Positions 53,755 through 62,823 of a stretch of DNA of 64,000 nt are shown in pieces (positions within the stretch are counted from its first letter, which is position 1; each line of letters starts with the position of its first letter). The position numbers and the translations under genes are program-made. Below the pieces are notes generated by a model. It was not told where the DNA came from. It searched no databases and saw nothing but the letters and a program-made list of their open reading frames with translations. The DNA lies in the NCBI GenBank assembly GCA_964522505.1, contig CAZFWJ010000011.1, forward strand, positions 1 through 64,000, written 5' to 3'. The stretch is from GYS-P2D sp964522505 (GTDB taxonomy: Bacteria; Bacteroidota; Bacteroidia; Chitinophagales; Saprospiraceae).

Positions 53755-56700
53755 TTATAGTACGATCATCTTTTTAGTGATGACTCCTTCTTCAGTTTTC
53801 ATTCTGTATATGATCACTCCTGAGTCTTGCAGTTCATCTCCTGATACAACAATGCTGTTTGTACCCTTATTAAAGAATGATGTTCTTCGGTGAACTTGCT
53901 GACCTGCTGAGTTGAAGAATGAAAATTCCACATTCTGAGACTTGTCTATTACAAAGTCGATAGTCGTCTGTGAGCTAAATGGATTTGGTTGATTTTGAAG
54001 GACTCGTGTTACCAGTTCTACTTCACCAAACACTCTATTAAGTCTTACACCTTCTGAGCTTAAATCTGCCAGTACCATGTTCGAATAATCATTATTAGAC
54101 AATGTAAGGCTTGGTTCTACTTTAGCATTAACTATGATCGTAAGGATATTGCTATCATCATCGACAGCTACACTGGTATGATCTGTTACCACAACTTTTA
54201 CATTGTCGTCAGAAATATGGTAATTGCCCTCATTCAACGCAAATACCTCAGAGTTTAGCTCAGCGATATCTCCACCATTCAGATTGAGATCCAACTGTAA
54301 TCCCATTAGGTTAAGAGCGTCAGCTGATGAAAGCTTGATTTCATACGTTCCATCTGCAATTGAATTAATCTGGTAATTGATATTACTACTTCCAGAACGG
54401 ATGAGCGCTTTAAATCCATTGACATCAGCACTACCATCTATATCACCGGCTTTGATTCCTACGAAATCATGGGCTAACGTATAGTTGTCAGGAGTTATCG
54501 TCACCTCTTGAGATGCGTTGAAAACCTCAAGACCTTCAAATTGAGACATACTCTCTGCACTGTAGAAAACCCATTCATTACCATTTCTATACTCAATATC
54601 AGTCCCTAATAATACTCTCCTCATCGCTACAAGGTCTAGCGCTGTTACAATACCGTCAAAGTTGACGTCTGCAGCGATAAGCTTTCCTTCCTCTTCAAAA
54701 GTAATTAATCCCAAGATGTGTCTCTGTACTAAGATGATATCGAGTACCGATAGTCCATTGATTGCCTCATCCACTTTACCAGATCTCAAAGTATAGGTCT
54801 GGTCTATTTCTGGAGCGATAATTTCATAACGTCCAATATTATTGGTTATAGCTAAGCCTTCTTCACCCAGCTCTACTGCTACATGTGAAATATCCTCTCC
54901 GTAGAATGTTTTCACACGGCCTTCTACTGTGGAAGTATTAGCCGTCTCCGCCACAAGACATCCGCCGTCTGTTGAGCAGTCAGACTTCACTATGATCTGG
55001 TCTACATCCCAGACTGATACAGGACTATCGTTATCATCTGTTAAACAGTATCCTAATAATTCAAACGAGAATGTTGTTGCTGTCGTTACCTCGAATCCTG
55101 CTAAACCAGAGAAATCAAACTCCTGGAGGCTCCATGTTCTTCCAGTAGCATTTTCAGCACTGAGAAATACTTCTTCTCCATTTCTCAAGACCCGTACTCC
55201 ATAAAATATCGGGAATCTATTTTGTCCACTATCACCGAGGATCCAAGCGAATTCCTCTGGTGCTTGCTCATAGAAACAGAGACTTGTTAATGATGCACTT
55301 GATGAGCCAGCATTAGGCGCTATTGAAACATCAAATCTTAATGCAAAATCACTATCATTTTCAAAGGCGCAATTATCAGATGGACTTACACAGATTGCAA
55401 CACCCCCATTTACCCCTGGAGTACAAGAATGAGTGAAAGTCTCTGGGTTGTTTCTGAACGGTGCATTCACTACTCCTAACTGTGCACATGAAGCATCATT
55501 GTTAACATTGCCTTGGAATTCTGAATAATCTTGATTCGTGCCGCTATTAACAAAGGCATTACACTCCTCAAGACTGAACATTACCGTCGACATCGCCATA
55601 GAAGAATCAATAGGATCTTGCTTCGTTACTGTTACAGAATTAGATAGATCAAAGCAACCTGTCAAATTTGCTGCATTCTGTCCAATAGCTAGTCCTCCTA
55701 CTTCGCCAAAGGTGGCTATCCTCCAAATCAAGCAAGATTCAATATCAGAATTCGTAATACTTACTGATCGACTGCTCTGTATAGATAATATATTCAAGTC
55801 TGAGTCAGTAACAAGATACTGCGCTGCACCTGAGCCTCCTCCTGAGAAATCTATGTCAAGGCTTGCTCCAGCATTATCCACACATACAGTCACACTGCTC
55901 GAGCCATTAACGCTAATGGTTCCGGCATCAGGAGAGTTTCTAACTACTCTAAGTGCATTGGACAAATCAAAACATCCCGAAAGAGATGATAGTTGTGTAC
56001 CTACGATACTCGGATCTAATGGCATATCCGACGCAACATTATATACGAAACATACTCCTGGCACTATTGATTCAAAATTAAGTGGGCTGCTTGCGGGTAA
56101 TGCTAATATTATCCCAGCGTCATCAGTAACAAGAAGTTGATTAACTGCTCCTCCTGCACCTGCTACAGCAACTGCAACAGGGTCATTAGTTCCTATACCG
56201 ACACATATCTGTAATTCATCACCTGGCGTACCGACAAAAGATAAGGTGCCGCCGACAAAATTTAAGTCTTGTGATACTGTTATTGGATTACTCAAAGAAA
56301 AGCATCCGTCTAAGGCATTTATATTATTGCCTACTGTAGCGTTGAATAACGAACCATTGAAAGACACTCTCAGAATCTGGAACATAGCTGAGCTTACACC
56401 ATTCAAAGCAAATGAGTTAGTATTACTTACTCTCAAGATCTGACCTGATCCATCAACCGCCAAAAACAGAGATGACGCCCCTACTGCTCCTGAAGCATCA
56501 AATTGGAATGCTTGACCTAAGTTGTTAGGACATAGTGTCAGGCTCGAACCGCCTCCTACACTAATCGATCCACCTGCTGTATTCCCATCCGCCAGAGAGA
56601 TCTGTACGAAGTTAGTAAGGCCGCCACATGTGGCCGATAAAGCAAACACACTTGTTCCTGGCGAAAATGCTTGAAGCGTCCCGTTGTAGGCGAATCTGTA

Positions 56701-59202
56701 CACCCTAAATGTACCTGGCTCAAATCCTGATAGATTGAAACTATTAGAATTCTGAGAAGATATTATAGTCCCATCAGTCGTCGTCACTAACCATATATTG
56801 CTTCCTGCCTCCAAGTTGGCACTCATCAATGAGAAAGTAGGATCATTAGAACAAATTCTCACATCCGAAGTGTTGTCTAAGGTTGCGATAACTCCTGGGT
56901 TTACCGATAATTTGGATACATTAACTGGGTTGGATAGCTCGAAACAGCCTGTTATCTCACTAACATTACTGCCAACAGCAAGATTTTGTGTTCCAATACT
57001 GTGTCTAATATTCCAGATCTGACATTCGTCCCCGAAGCTATTGCTGACAGAAACATTCGTACCACTTCCTTGGAAGCTCAGAATATTACCTGCAAGATCT
57101 GTCACTATGTAATTAGAGAATGTTGAGCTACCACCTGATTCAGTTATAGCTACGGAAGCATTACTGTTTTGACTGCTGAAACATATCTCTGTAGAAGTTG
57201 CTCCACCTACTGTAATTGTTGAAGCAACGGCTTCATTGATATTTACGACTATAGGATTAGAGAGCACATCACATGATGGTGCTAATAGGCTGATATCCAT
57301 ACCTATTTGAGTTGGTTGATTCTGACCATCAAAGCTAAGCGCATAAATCTCTATACGCCCTGTTGGTAGCGAACTCAAATCAAAAGTTGGACCATTTAAA
57401 AATCCTGTCACGATATTATTCTCATCGACAACTGGATATATGATATTGGGAAAGATATTATTTCTAAGAACTGTCTCGAGCGTCATACTGCTCGCATCCG
57501 ATCTACACACGCTAACTGATGTAGTATTCGCTGCCGTAGCAAATACGCCACCTCCTGTTGCTCTCTTATTGGCTTGAATAGACGTGGAGCTAACCGCAAA
57601 ACATCCTGAAAGATTGTCAATATTCCCTCCTGGAAATAAACCAAATACAGGGCCTTCTGAAACAACATATCTAATAAAGCAATCACCTAATGGAAGGCCG
57701 TCAGCATTAATTGAGCCATCGGATCTTACATCGATTATTCGTCCTGTTGAATCTGTTATCACGAATCTCCCTTGCCCTCCTGAAGGCACAGCAGATCCTG
57801 AAACCTGGATAATATCTTCTATTCCATCTCGTGCACAGATGTCAAAAAATTGCTGAGGTGCACTAATCACAGGCGTCGCCAAACCTTGACGTACAAATCT
57901 AATTCGATTAGATACAAGTACACAGCCAGTAACTGCATCTATAGAACCTCCTGCCTCAAGACCGCTAACATTTCCAACGAACTCAACTCTTGCAATATCG
58001 AAGCTGGCAAGATCAGTAGAAAACAAGTCCGAAACACTATTCGCAGTAGCTGCTATCATGTTGCCATTCAGAGCTACATAGATTCCTTGAGCACCAGCAT
58101 TAGTGTTATTCAAGTCTATGCTTATCATTGGATCAACGCAGAAAGTAATGGTAGAACCACTAGGCGATGAGATCACCGGCGTTGTATCTAGGCTCACACT
58201 ATTAACTGTTATCACATTCGAAAATGCAAAGCAGCCCGTAATATTTTGGATATTACTGCCTATAGTAGCGTTTTCTAAAACTTCCTCATAAGATACCCTA
58301 AGCACCTGGAACGATCCAGCGCCAAGTGTTGCAAAGTCAATAACACTTGCTGAAGTAAGCGCTATGATTGTGCCGCTCATATCCGTGATCACGAGCATAC
58401 TATTCGCGCCGGAATTTCCTGATAAACTGAATGCTACAGACGTGCTACCTGCATTAAGACATATGTTCGTAAGGTCCGTGGTACTCAATGCTCCACCTTG
58501 TGGCAAATCTGTTGCACATGACGCATTAATCATTAAATCATCAATATCCCATACCATCACCGCTCCACTCCCTGATACACAATATGGTAAGATCTCCAAC
58601 TGATAAGCTACTGAACCATTAGTAGTAAAAGCATCGCCTCCAGAAAACTGAAAGTTTGCTAAATTCCATGGGTCGTTTGTTGCGTTTCCTTCAGATCTGA
58701 ATACCTCAACTCCGTCTCTCAACAATCTAACCGCAAATAAGGATGGAGGATTATTATCTCCTGTTTCACCTTGTATCCATTCAAAAACATCTGGACTTCT
58801 ATGCTGAAAACTTATCGATGTTAGTGTAGCATTCTGATCAGTGCTCCCAGATACGCTGAATGGCACAATGATCCTGTTCTCAGAACTAAAATCGGCTTGA
58901 CAAGCCACAGCTGCGGATACGCACATCGCTGTACCTGTAAATCCTCCTGTACAGGAGTGATTATTAACGGTTGGATTAACTCTAAAAAGAGGTCCGCTTG
59001 ATGAGAGAATATTACACTCCGAGTCTGATTCCACAACAGCTGTGAACTCAGAATAATCAATATGTTGCTCGGCCCCGATTAAGGCTTGACAGTTGTCAAA
59101 ATCATATGTCAGTCGAGCACTCTGGGTGTCGCTATTGCCGTACAAAGAGGTAAGGCATAGGCATAAAAGTACTAGTGTACTGTAAATGGGAAATCTAGTC
59201 AT
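53755..59202 (-). CDS. Giant T9SS-secreted surface protein with repeat domains
   Basis: 1815 residues. Order: signal peptide (1-22), a jelly-roll-like module with cysteines (about 30-225; YDFDNCQALIGAEQHIDYSE), about nine Ig-like repeats of roughly 100-120 residues (about 240-1240), each ending in a variant of LTGCFDLSNPVTV, a second copy of the jelly-roll module (about 1245-1425; EECNAFVNSGTNQDYSEF), a carboxypeptidase-regulatory segment, two dockerin-like calcium loops (LSVLDIILVQRHILGL and AADVNFDGIVTALDLVAMRR), a cohesin-like part and a type IX secretion C-terminal domain beginning LQNQPNPFSSQTTIDF. Exported to the cell surface or medium by T9SS. Function: probably adhesion or matrix; no catalytic site is visible. 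Confidence 0.92.
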   Translation of the reverse strand: MTRFPIYSTLVLLCLCLTSLYGNSDTQSARLTYDFDNCQALIGAEQHIDYSEFTAVVESDSECNILSSSGPLFRVNPTVNNHSCTGGFTGTAMCVSAAVACQADFSSENRIIVPFSVSGSTDQNATLTSISFQHRSPDVFEWIQGETGDNNPPSLFAVRLLRDGVEVFRSEGNATNDPWNLANFQFSGGDAFTTNGSVAYQLEILPYCVSGSGAVMVWDIDDLMINASCATDLPQGGALSTTDLTNICLNAGSTSVAFSLSGNSGANSMLVITDMSGTIIALTSASVIDFATLGAGSFQVLRVSYEEVLENATIGSNIQNITGCFAFSNVITVNSVSLDTTPVISSPSGSTITFCVDPMISIDLNNTNAGAQGIYVALNGNMIAATANSVSDLFSTDLASFDIARVEFVGNVSGLEAGGSIDAVTGCVLVSNRIRFVRQGLATPVISAPQQFFDICARDGIEDIIQVSGSAVPSGGQGRFVITDSTGRIIDVRSDGSINADGLPLGDCFIRYVVSEGPVFGLFPGGNIDNLSGCFAVSSTSIQANKRATGGGVFATAANTTSVSVCRSDASSMTLETVLRNNIFPNIIYPVVDENNIVTGFLNGPTFDLSSLPTGRIEIYALSFDGQNQPTQIGMDISLLAPSCDVLSNPIVVNINEAVASTITVGGATSTEICFSSQNSNASVAITESGGSSTFSNYIVTDLAGNILSFQGSGTNVSVSNSFGDECQIWNIRHSIGTQNLAVGSNVSEITGCFELSNPVNVSKLSVNPGVIATLDNTSDVRICSNDPTFSLMSANLEAGSNIWLVTTTDGTIISSQNSNSFNLSGFEPGTFRVYRFAYNGTLQAFSPGTSVFALSATCGGLTNFVQISLADGNTAGGSISVGGGSSLTLCPNNLGQAFQFDASGAVGASSLFLAVDGSGQILRVSNTNSFALNGVSSAMFQILRVSFNGSLFNATVGNNINALDGCFSLSNPITVSQDLNFVGGTLSFVGTPGDELQICVGIGTNDPVAVAVAGAGGAVNQLLVTDDAGIILALPASSPLNFESIVPGVCFVYNVASDMPLDPSIVGTQLSSLSGCFDLSNALRVVRNSPDAGTISVNGSSSVTVCVDNAGASLDIDFSGGGSGAAQYLVTDSDLNILSIQSSRSVSITNSDIESCLIWRIATFGEVGGLAIGQNAANLTGCFDLSNSVTVTKQDPIDSSMAMSTVMFSLEECNAFVNSGTNQDYSEFQGNVNNDASCAQLGVVNAPFRNNPETFTHSCTPGVNGGVAICVSPSDNCAFENDSDFALRFDVSIAPNAGSSSASLTSLCFYEQAPEEFAWILGDSGQNRFPIFYGVRVLRNGEEVFLSAENATGRTWSLQEFDFSGLAGFEVTTATTFSFELLGYCLTDDNDSPVSVWDVDQIIVKSDCSTDGGCLVAETANTSTVEGRVKTFYGEDISHVAVELGEEGLAITNNIGRYEIIAPEIDQTYTLRSGKVDEAINGLSVLDIILVQRHILGLITFEEEGKLIAADVNFDGIVTALDLVAMRRVLLGTDIEYRNGNEWVFYSAESMSQFEGLEVFNASQEVTITPDNYTLAHDFVGIKAGDIDGSADVNGFKALIRSGSSNINYQINSIADGTYEIKLSSADALNLMGLQLDLNLNGGDIAELNSEVFALNEGNYHISDDNVKVVVTDHTSVAVDDDSNILTIIVNAKVEPSLTLSNNDYSNMVLADLSSEGVRLNRVFGEVELVTRVLQNQPNPFSSQTTIDFVIDKSQNVEFSFFNSAGQQVHRRTSFFNKGTNSIVVSGDELQDSGVIIYRMKTEEGVITKKMIVL

Positions 59203-59731
59203 AATTATCGCAAGTTTGGTTCTGTCTAAAATTGCAATGGAGTAAAGATCGACAACTTGGAGGGTTAAATGCTCAAGGTATACCCTATATTAATCAATTG
59301 AGCAAAATTTATTGACTTTAACATGTTGTATAACAGAAAGTTACGAAATGACTATTTTATTATAATAACTATCTAAATGTATTATTGTCTAATAAAAGAC
59401 CTAGGATAAACACCATGTTTGTGGTATGACACACTCATGAAACTGTTAAGTTGAAATACGTGAAGAAATGCAAAAGTGCGGTGTTAAGAGCCAAGAGAAC
59501 CAATATATGTGTGGCTCGATCATATAGGGTGTTTCATTTCTATCTCCAATAATTCATAAACCCATTACATCCAGTAAGTAATTGGATTTGCCAAGAGATA
59601 AATTAGAAAAGGGCATCGTTGCAATGGCTATCACGGTAATTACAACAAGGGTATCACTAAATTATTATGGTCAATTAAAAATCTTATGAACCTTAAGGTT
59701 TACTCCCACTCTTCAAAAGGCGACAGACGAC
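59203..59731. other. 530-bp gap, no gene
   Basis: AT-rich region between the giant surface protein and nhaD (both minus). It must hold the surface-protein promoter, but I found no TAnnTTTG on the minus strand. No coding fragment, repeat or strong hairpin is evident. Confidence 0.3.
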
Positions 59732-61063
59732 TTAGAAAAATAATTCGTACATAAGCAAGAACACCCCTGCTCCAGCAAGGAATCCAAGTGCAGCAAGCCA
59801 AGCAATATTCTTAAGATACCAGATAAAATCAATACGCTCCATACCCATGGCGGCTACTCCTGCCGCCGATCCGATTATAAGCATACTTCCTCCAGTACCG
59901 GCAGAATATGCGATGAAATGCCAGAGCTTGGCATCGATGACTTCAGTATACATGCCCATTGACGCTGCCACTAATGGAACATTATCGATTATAGCCGAGA
60001 ATACACCAAGGAGCATAATCACTAAATCTTGCGATGGCACAGAGGCATCTAACCAAGCTGCAAGTGAATTAAGTACGCCCAAGGACTCCAATGAACCTAC
60101 CGCCATTAGAATTCCTAAAAAGAATAATATGCTCGACATCTCAATCCGTGACAAAGCTGTGTGAGCAGAATAGAGATGCTTACGCTCCTCTTCAAAATCC
60201 TCTTCTGGGTGTATATACTCAGATACCAACCAGACAATACCGAGAGCAAGCATCATCCCTAGATATGGTGGCATGTGAGTGATACTTTTAAATATTGGAA
60301 CGGAAATCAGTCCTGCTATCCCCACGAAGAGCATAGTCTGGCTACTTAAAACTTGCCTATCGCTTTCTTCTTTTTTAGAGTCAACTTTAGCTAGTTGCAG
60401 AGATCCTTGAAATGGCTTGGTCAATGATGCTATAAAGGTTGGGACCGCAAAACATACCAGAGAAGGAACCACTAAATGAGTGATAAGGCCAACTGTCGAT
60501 ACCCGATCCCCTATCCATAGCATAGTAGTTGTAACATCTCCAATAGGGGACCATGCGCCTCCTGCATTAGCTGCAATCACACCCATACAGACAAACCAAA
60601 GTCGCTCCATCTTATCAGGAACCAATCGTCTCAATAGTGAAACCAAGACGATAGTTGAGGCTAAATTATCCAGGGTGGCAGACAAGAAAAATGCCAGTAT
60701 ACAGACTAACCACAGCATTTTTTTCTTACTATTTGTAGTGATCCTATTGGTAATCACCGAAAATCCCTTGTGCAAGTCTATCAACTCAACAATAGTCATA
60801 GCACCGATTAGAAACACCAATATTTCAGCAGTCTTGCCTATATGGTGGAGTAGGACTCCTCCTAAAAAGTCGTAATAGTCTCCCTCACCGTGACCCATAC
60901 CGTGACCATGATGATCAATAATATCCAAATGGCCAACTGAGATCAGTGCCCAACATAGCGCACCCATTATGAGTGCAGGCACAGTTTTATCTAAGTGAAG
61001 TGGATGTTCAAATACTATAATCAAATAACCTAGTATGAAACATATTATAACCGCTGCAATCAT
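59732..61063 (-). CDS. nhaD: NhaD-type Na+/H+ antiporter
   Basis: A 443-residue ion-transporter-superfamily protein with about 12 predicted helices. Signatures include FLSATLDNLASTIVLVSLLR, AANAGGAWSPIGDVTTTMLW and SAIIDNVPLVAASMGMY, with Asp/Asn/Thr residues in both inverted repeats, as in NhaD and ArsB relatives. A histidine-rich loop (HHGHGMGHGEGDYYD, about 50-64) after the second helix is seen in NhaD of marine Bacteroidota. Exchanges cytoplasmic Na+ (or Li+) for H+, supporting a saline habitat. Confidence 0.9.
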   Translation of the reverse strand: MIAAVIICFILGYLIIVFEHPLHLDKTVPALIMGALCWALISVGHLDIIDHHGHGMGHGEGDYYDFLGGVLLHHIGKTAEILVFLIGAMTIVELIDLHKGFSVITNRITTNSKKKMLWLVCILAFFLSATLDNLASTIVLVSLLRRLVPDKMERLWFVCMGVIAANAGGAWSPIGDVTTTMLWIGDRVSTVGLITHLVVPSLVCFAVPTFIASLTKPFQGSLQLAKVDSKKEESDRQVLSSQTMLFVGIAGLISVPIFKSITHMPPYLGMMLALGIVWLVSEYIHPEEDFEEERKHLYSAHTALSRIEMSSILFFLGILMAVGSLESLGVLNSLAAWLDASVPSQDLVIMLLGVFSAIIDNVPLVAASMGMYTEVIDAKLWHFIAYSAGTGGSMLIIGSAAGVAAMGMERIDFIWYLKNIAWLAALGFLAGAGVFLLMYELFF

Positions 61064-61136
61064 ATCAATTCTGACTTAAGTATGTAATAATATTAAATTC
61101 TTTCAAGCTCCTGATGTGAATAGGGTTATTTGCTGT

Positions 61137-61499
61137 CTATGCCCCAGCATTTTTTACGTTATGATATCCCATCAAACCCAATTCTTTTATCAGGCGATTA
61201 CGTTGATCACCCTGGATTATGATTTCGCCGCCTTTTACAGATCCTCCAACACCACACTTTGATTTGAGCAGTTTGCACATACCCAGCATTGCTTCTTCTG
61301 ACAGCGTCAAGCCCTTAATGATACTAACTGCCTTTCCACCTCTACCCTTTCTTTCTAAATAGACTCTCAATATATCGTCAAGGGCTACCTTCGCCTCTTC
61401 CTGATATTCATCTTCGGTTGGCAAATCGGCATTATCCGGATTGCCCATGGATTGAAAAACATCCCATCCGATGGACTTTTCAAATTTGTCTTTAGTCAT
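61137..61499 (-). CDS. SUI1/YciH-type translation initiation factor
   Basis: A 120-residue protein with an N-terminal extension (about 1-45) and the eIF1/SUI1 fold: LERKGRGGKAVSIIKGL, LLKSKCGVGGSVKGGEIIIQ, then GDQRNRLIKELGLMGY. These match E. coli YciH, an accessory initiation factor that affects start-site fidelity. Monocistronic; 73 bp downstream on the same strand lies nhaD, so they may be co-transcribed. Confidence 0.93.
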   Translation of the reverse strand: MTKDKFEKSIGWDVFQSMGNPDNADLPTEDEYQEEAKVALDDILRVYLERKGRGGKAVSIIKGLTLSEEAMLGMCKLLKSKCGVGGSVKGGEIIIQGDQRNRLIKELGLMGYHNVKNAGA

Positions 61500-61581
61500 T
61501 CTTATAAATTTATGACCTCATTTCGTGCACAAAATGCAAAGCTCTCGGTTATAAAGTATATCCAAACAAGAAATTAATACT

Positions 61582-62823
61582 ATGCCATCAAAAAAAGTCG
61601 AATTTCTCAATAGCGACGGAGTGAAATTATCCGCTAAAATAGACTTGCCTTTAAGCAGGTCTCCATATCCCTTTGCATTATTTGCTCATGTCTTTACGGG
61701 CAACAAAAATCTTACTTCAGCGAGACATATCAGCCGTGCGTTGACACAACATGGTATAGGGGTTATGCGATTTGACTTTACAGGACTCGGTGAAAGCGAA
61801 GGGAATTTTTCTGAAACTAACTTCTCTTCTAATATTTGTGATTTAGAGTCGGCTGCAGACTACTTGGCGGAGCACTTTGTTAGTCCGTCTATCTTAATAG
61901 GTCAATCGTTAGGAGGCTCGGCAGCACTATTTGCCTCACAGAGAATAGAGAGCATAAAGGCCGTCGTAACCATAGGATCTCCATCATATCCTGAGCATGT
62001 AACCCATCTCCTGAGTGACAATCTCGAAACCATTGAGAAAAATGGTTGTGCGGTAGTGAATGTCGGCGGTCGAGAGTTTACAATTAAAAAGCAGTTCTTA
62101 GATGATCTGCGTAGTCAGAACCACACCGATGTCATTAAGAACCTCAACAAAGGTTTACTAGTAATGCACTCTCCTCAGGACACCATAGTTGGCATAGACA
62201 ATGCAGCAAACATCTATTCTCTGGCTAAGCACCCTAAAAGCTTTGTCACGCTTGATGGTGCAGATCATATGCTTACTAATAAGGAGGATGCTAAATATGC
62301 CGGTACAGTTATATCCTCATGGGTCCGTAGATATGTAGATTTCCCAGAAGAGCTACAACTAAAAACAGACAAGGACGTCGTTGTAAGATTAGAGGATGAA
62401 GATATATACACTACCGATATACTTGCAGGAAGTCATAGCATGATTGCCGATGAGCCGGGCTCCATAGGAGGACACAACTTCGGTCCTTCCCCATATGAAC
62501 TGCTGAATAGTAGCTTAGGAGCGTGTACTGCCATGACGCTTCAGATGTATGCCAGACGCAAAGGATGGGATTTACAAGAGGTTAGGGTACATCTATCTCA
62601 TGCTAAAAAGAATATACACCAAGATGACATGCAAGAGGTAGAAAAGTCAAGTAAACGCATCGATAGATTTGAAAAAGTCTTAGAACTGGTTGGTGATCTC
62701 GATGACGAACAGAAACGCAGACTCTTGCAAATAGCAGGCAAGTGTCCTGTCCACCGGACGCTATCAAGCCCTCAGGAATTTGCTACCAGGCTATTAGAAG
62801 ACGAAGACTGGACTATAAATTAA
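61582..62823 (+). CDS. Bifunctional alpha/beta hydrolase - OsmC protein
   Basis: A 413-residue fusion. Residues about 1-255 form an alpha/beta hydrolase with the nucleophile elbow IGQSLGGSAA and the His in LDGADHMLTN. Residues about 265-413 form an OsmC/Ohr domain with two redox cysteines: SSLGACTAMTLQMYARRKGW and AGKCPVHRTL. The same fusion is known across bacteria, with a proposed role in hydroperoxide or thioester detoxification. Its stop codon overlaps that of the convergent acyl-CoA ligase by 4 bp. Confidence 0.95.
   Translation: MPSKKVEFLNSDGVKLSAKIDLPLSRSPYPFALFAHVFTGNKNLTSARHISRALTQHGIGVMRFDFTGLGESEGNFSETNFSSNICDLESAADYLAEHFVSPSILIGQSLGGSAALFASQRIESIKAVVTIGSPSYPEHVTHLLSDNLETIEKNGCAVVNVGGREFTIKKQFLDDLRSQNHTDVIKNLNKGLLVMHSPQDTIVGIDNAANIYSLAKHPKSFVTLDGADHMLTNKEDAKYAGTVISSWVRRYVDFPEELQLKTDKDVVVRLEDEDIYTTDILAGSHSMIADEPGSIGGHNFGPSPYELLNSSLGACTAMTLQMYARRKGWDLQEVRVHLSHAKKNIHQDDMQEVEKSSKRIDRFEKVLELVGDLDDEQKRRLLQIAGKCPVHRTLSSPQEFATRLLEDEDWTIN

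Noticed and set aside
55538..56140. 200-codon plus-strand frame inside the giant surface-protein gene
   Set aside because: It lies antisense to a well-supported repeat protein, and its composition follows from the repeats on the other strand; no start context or family.
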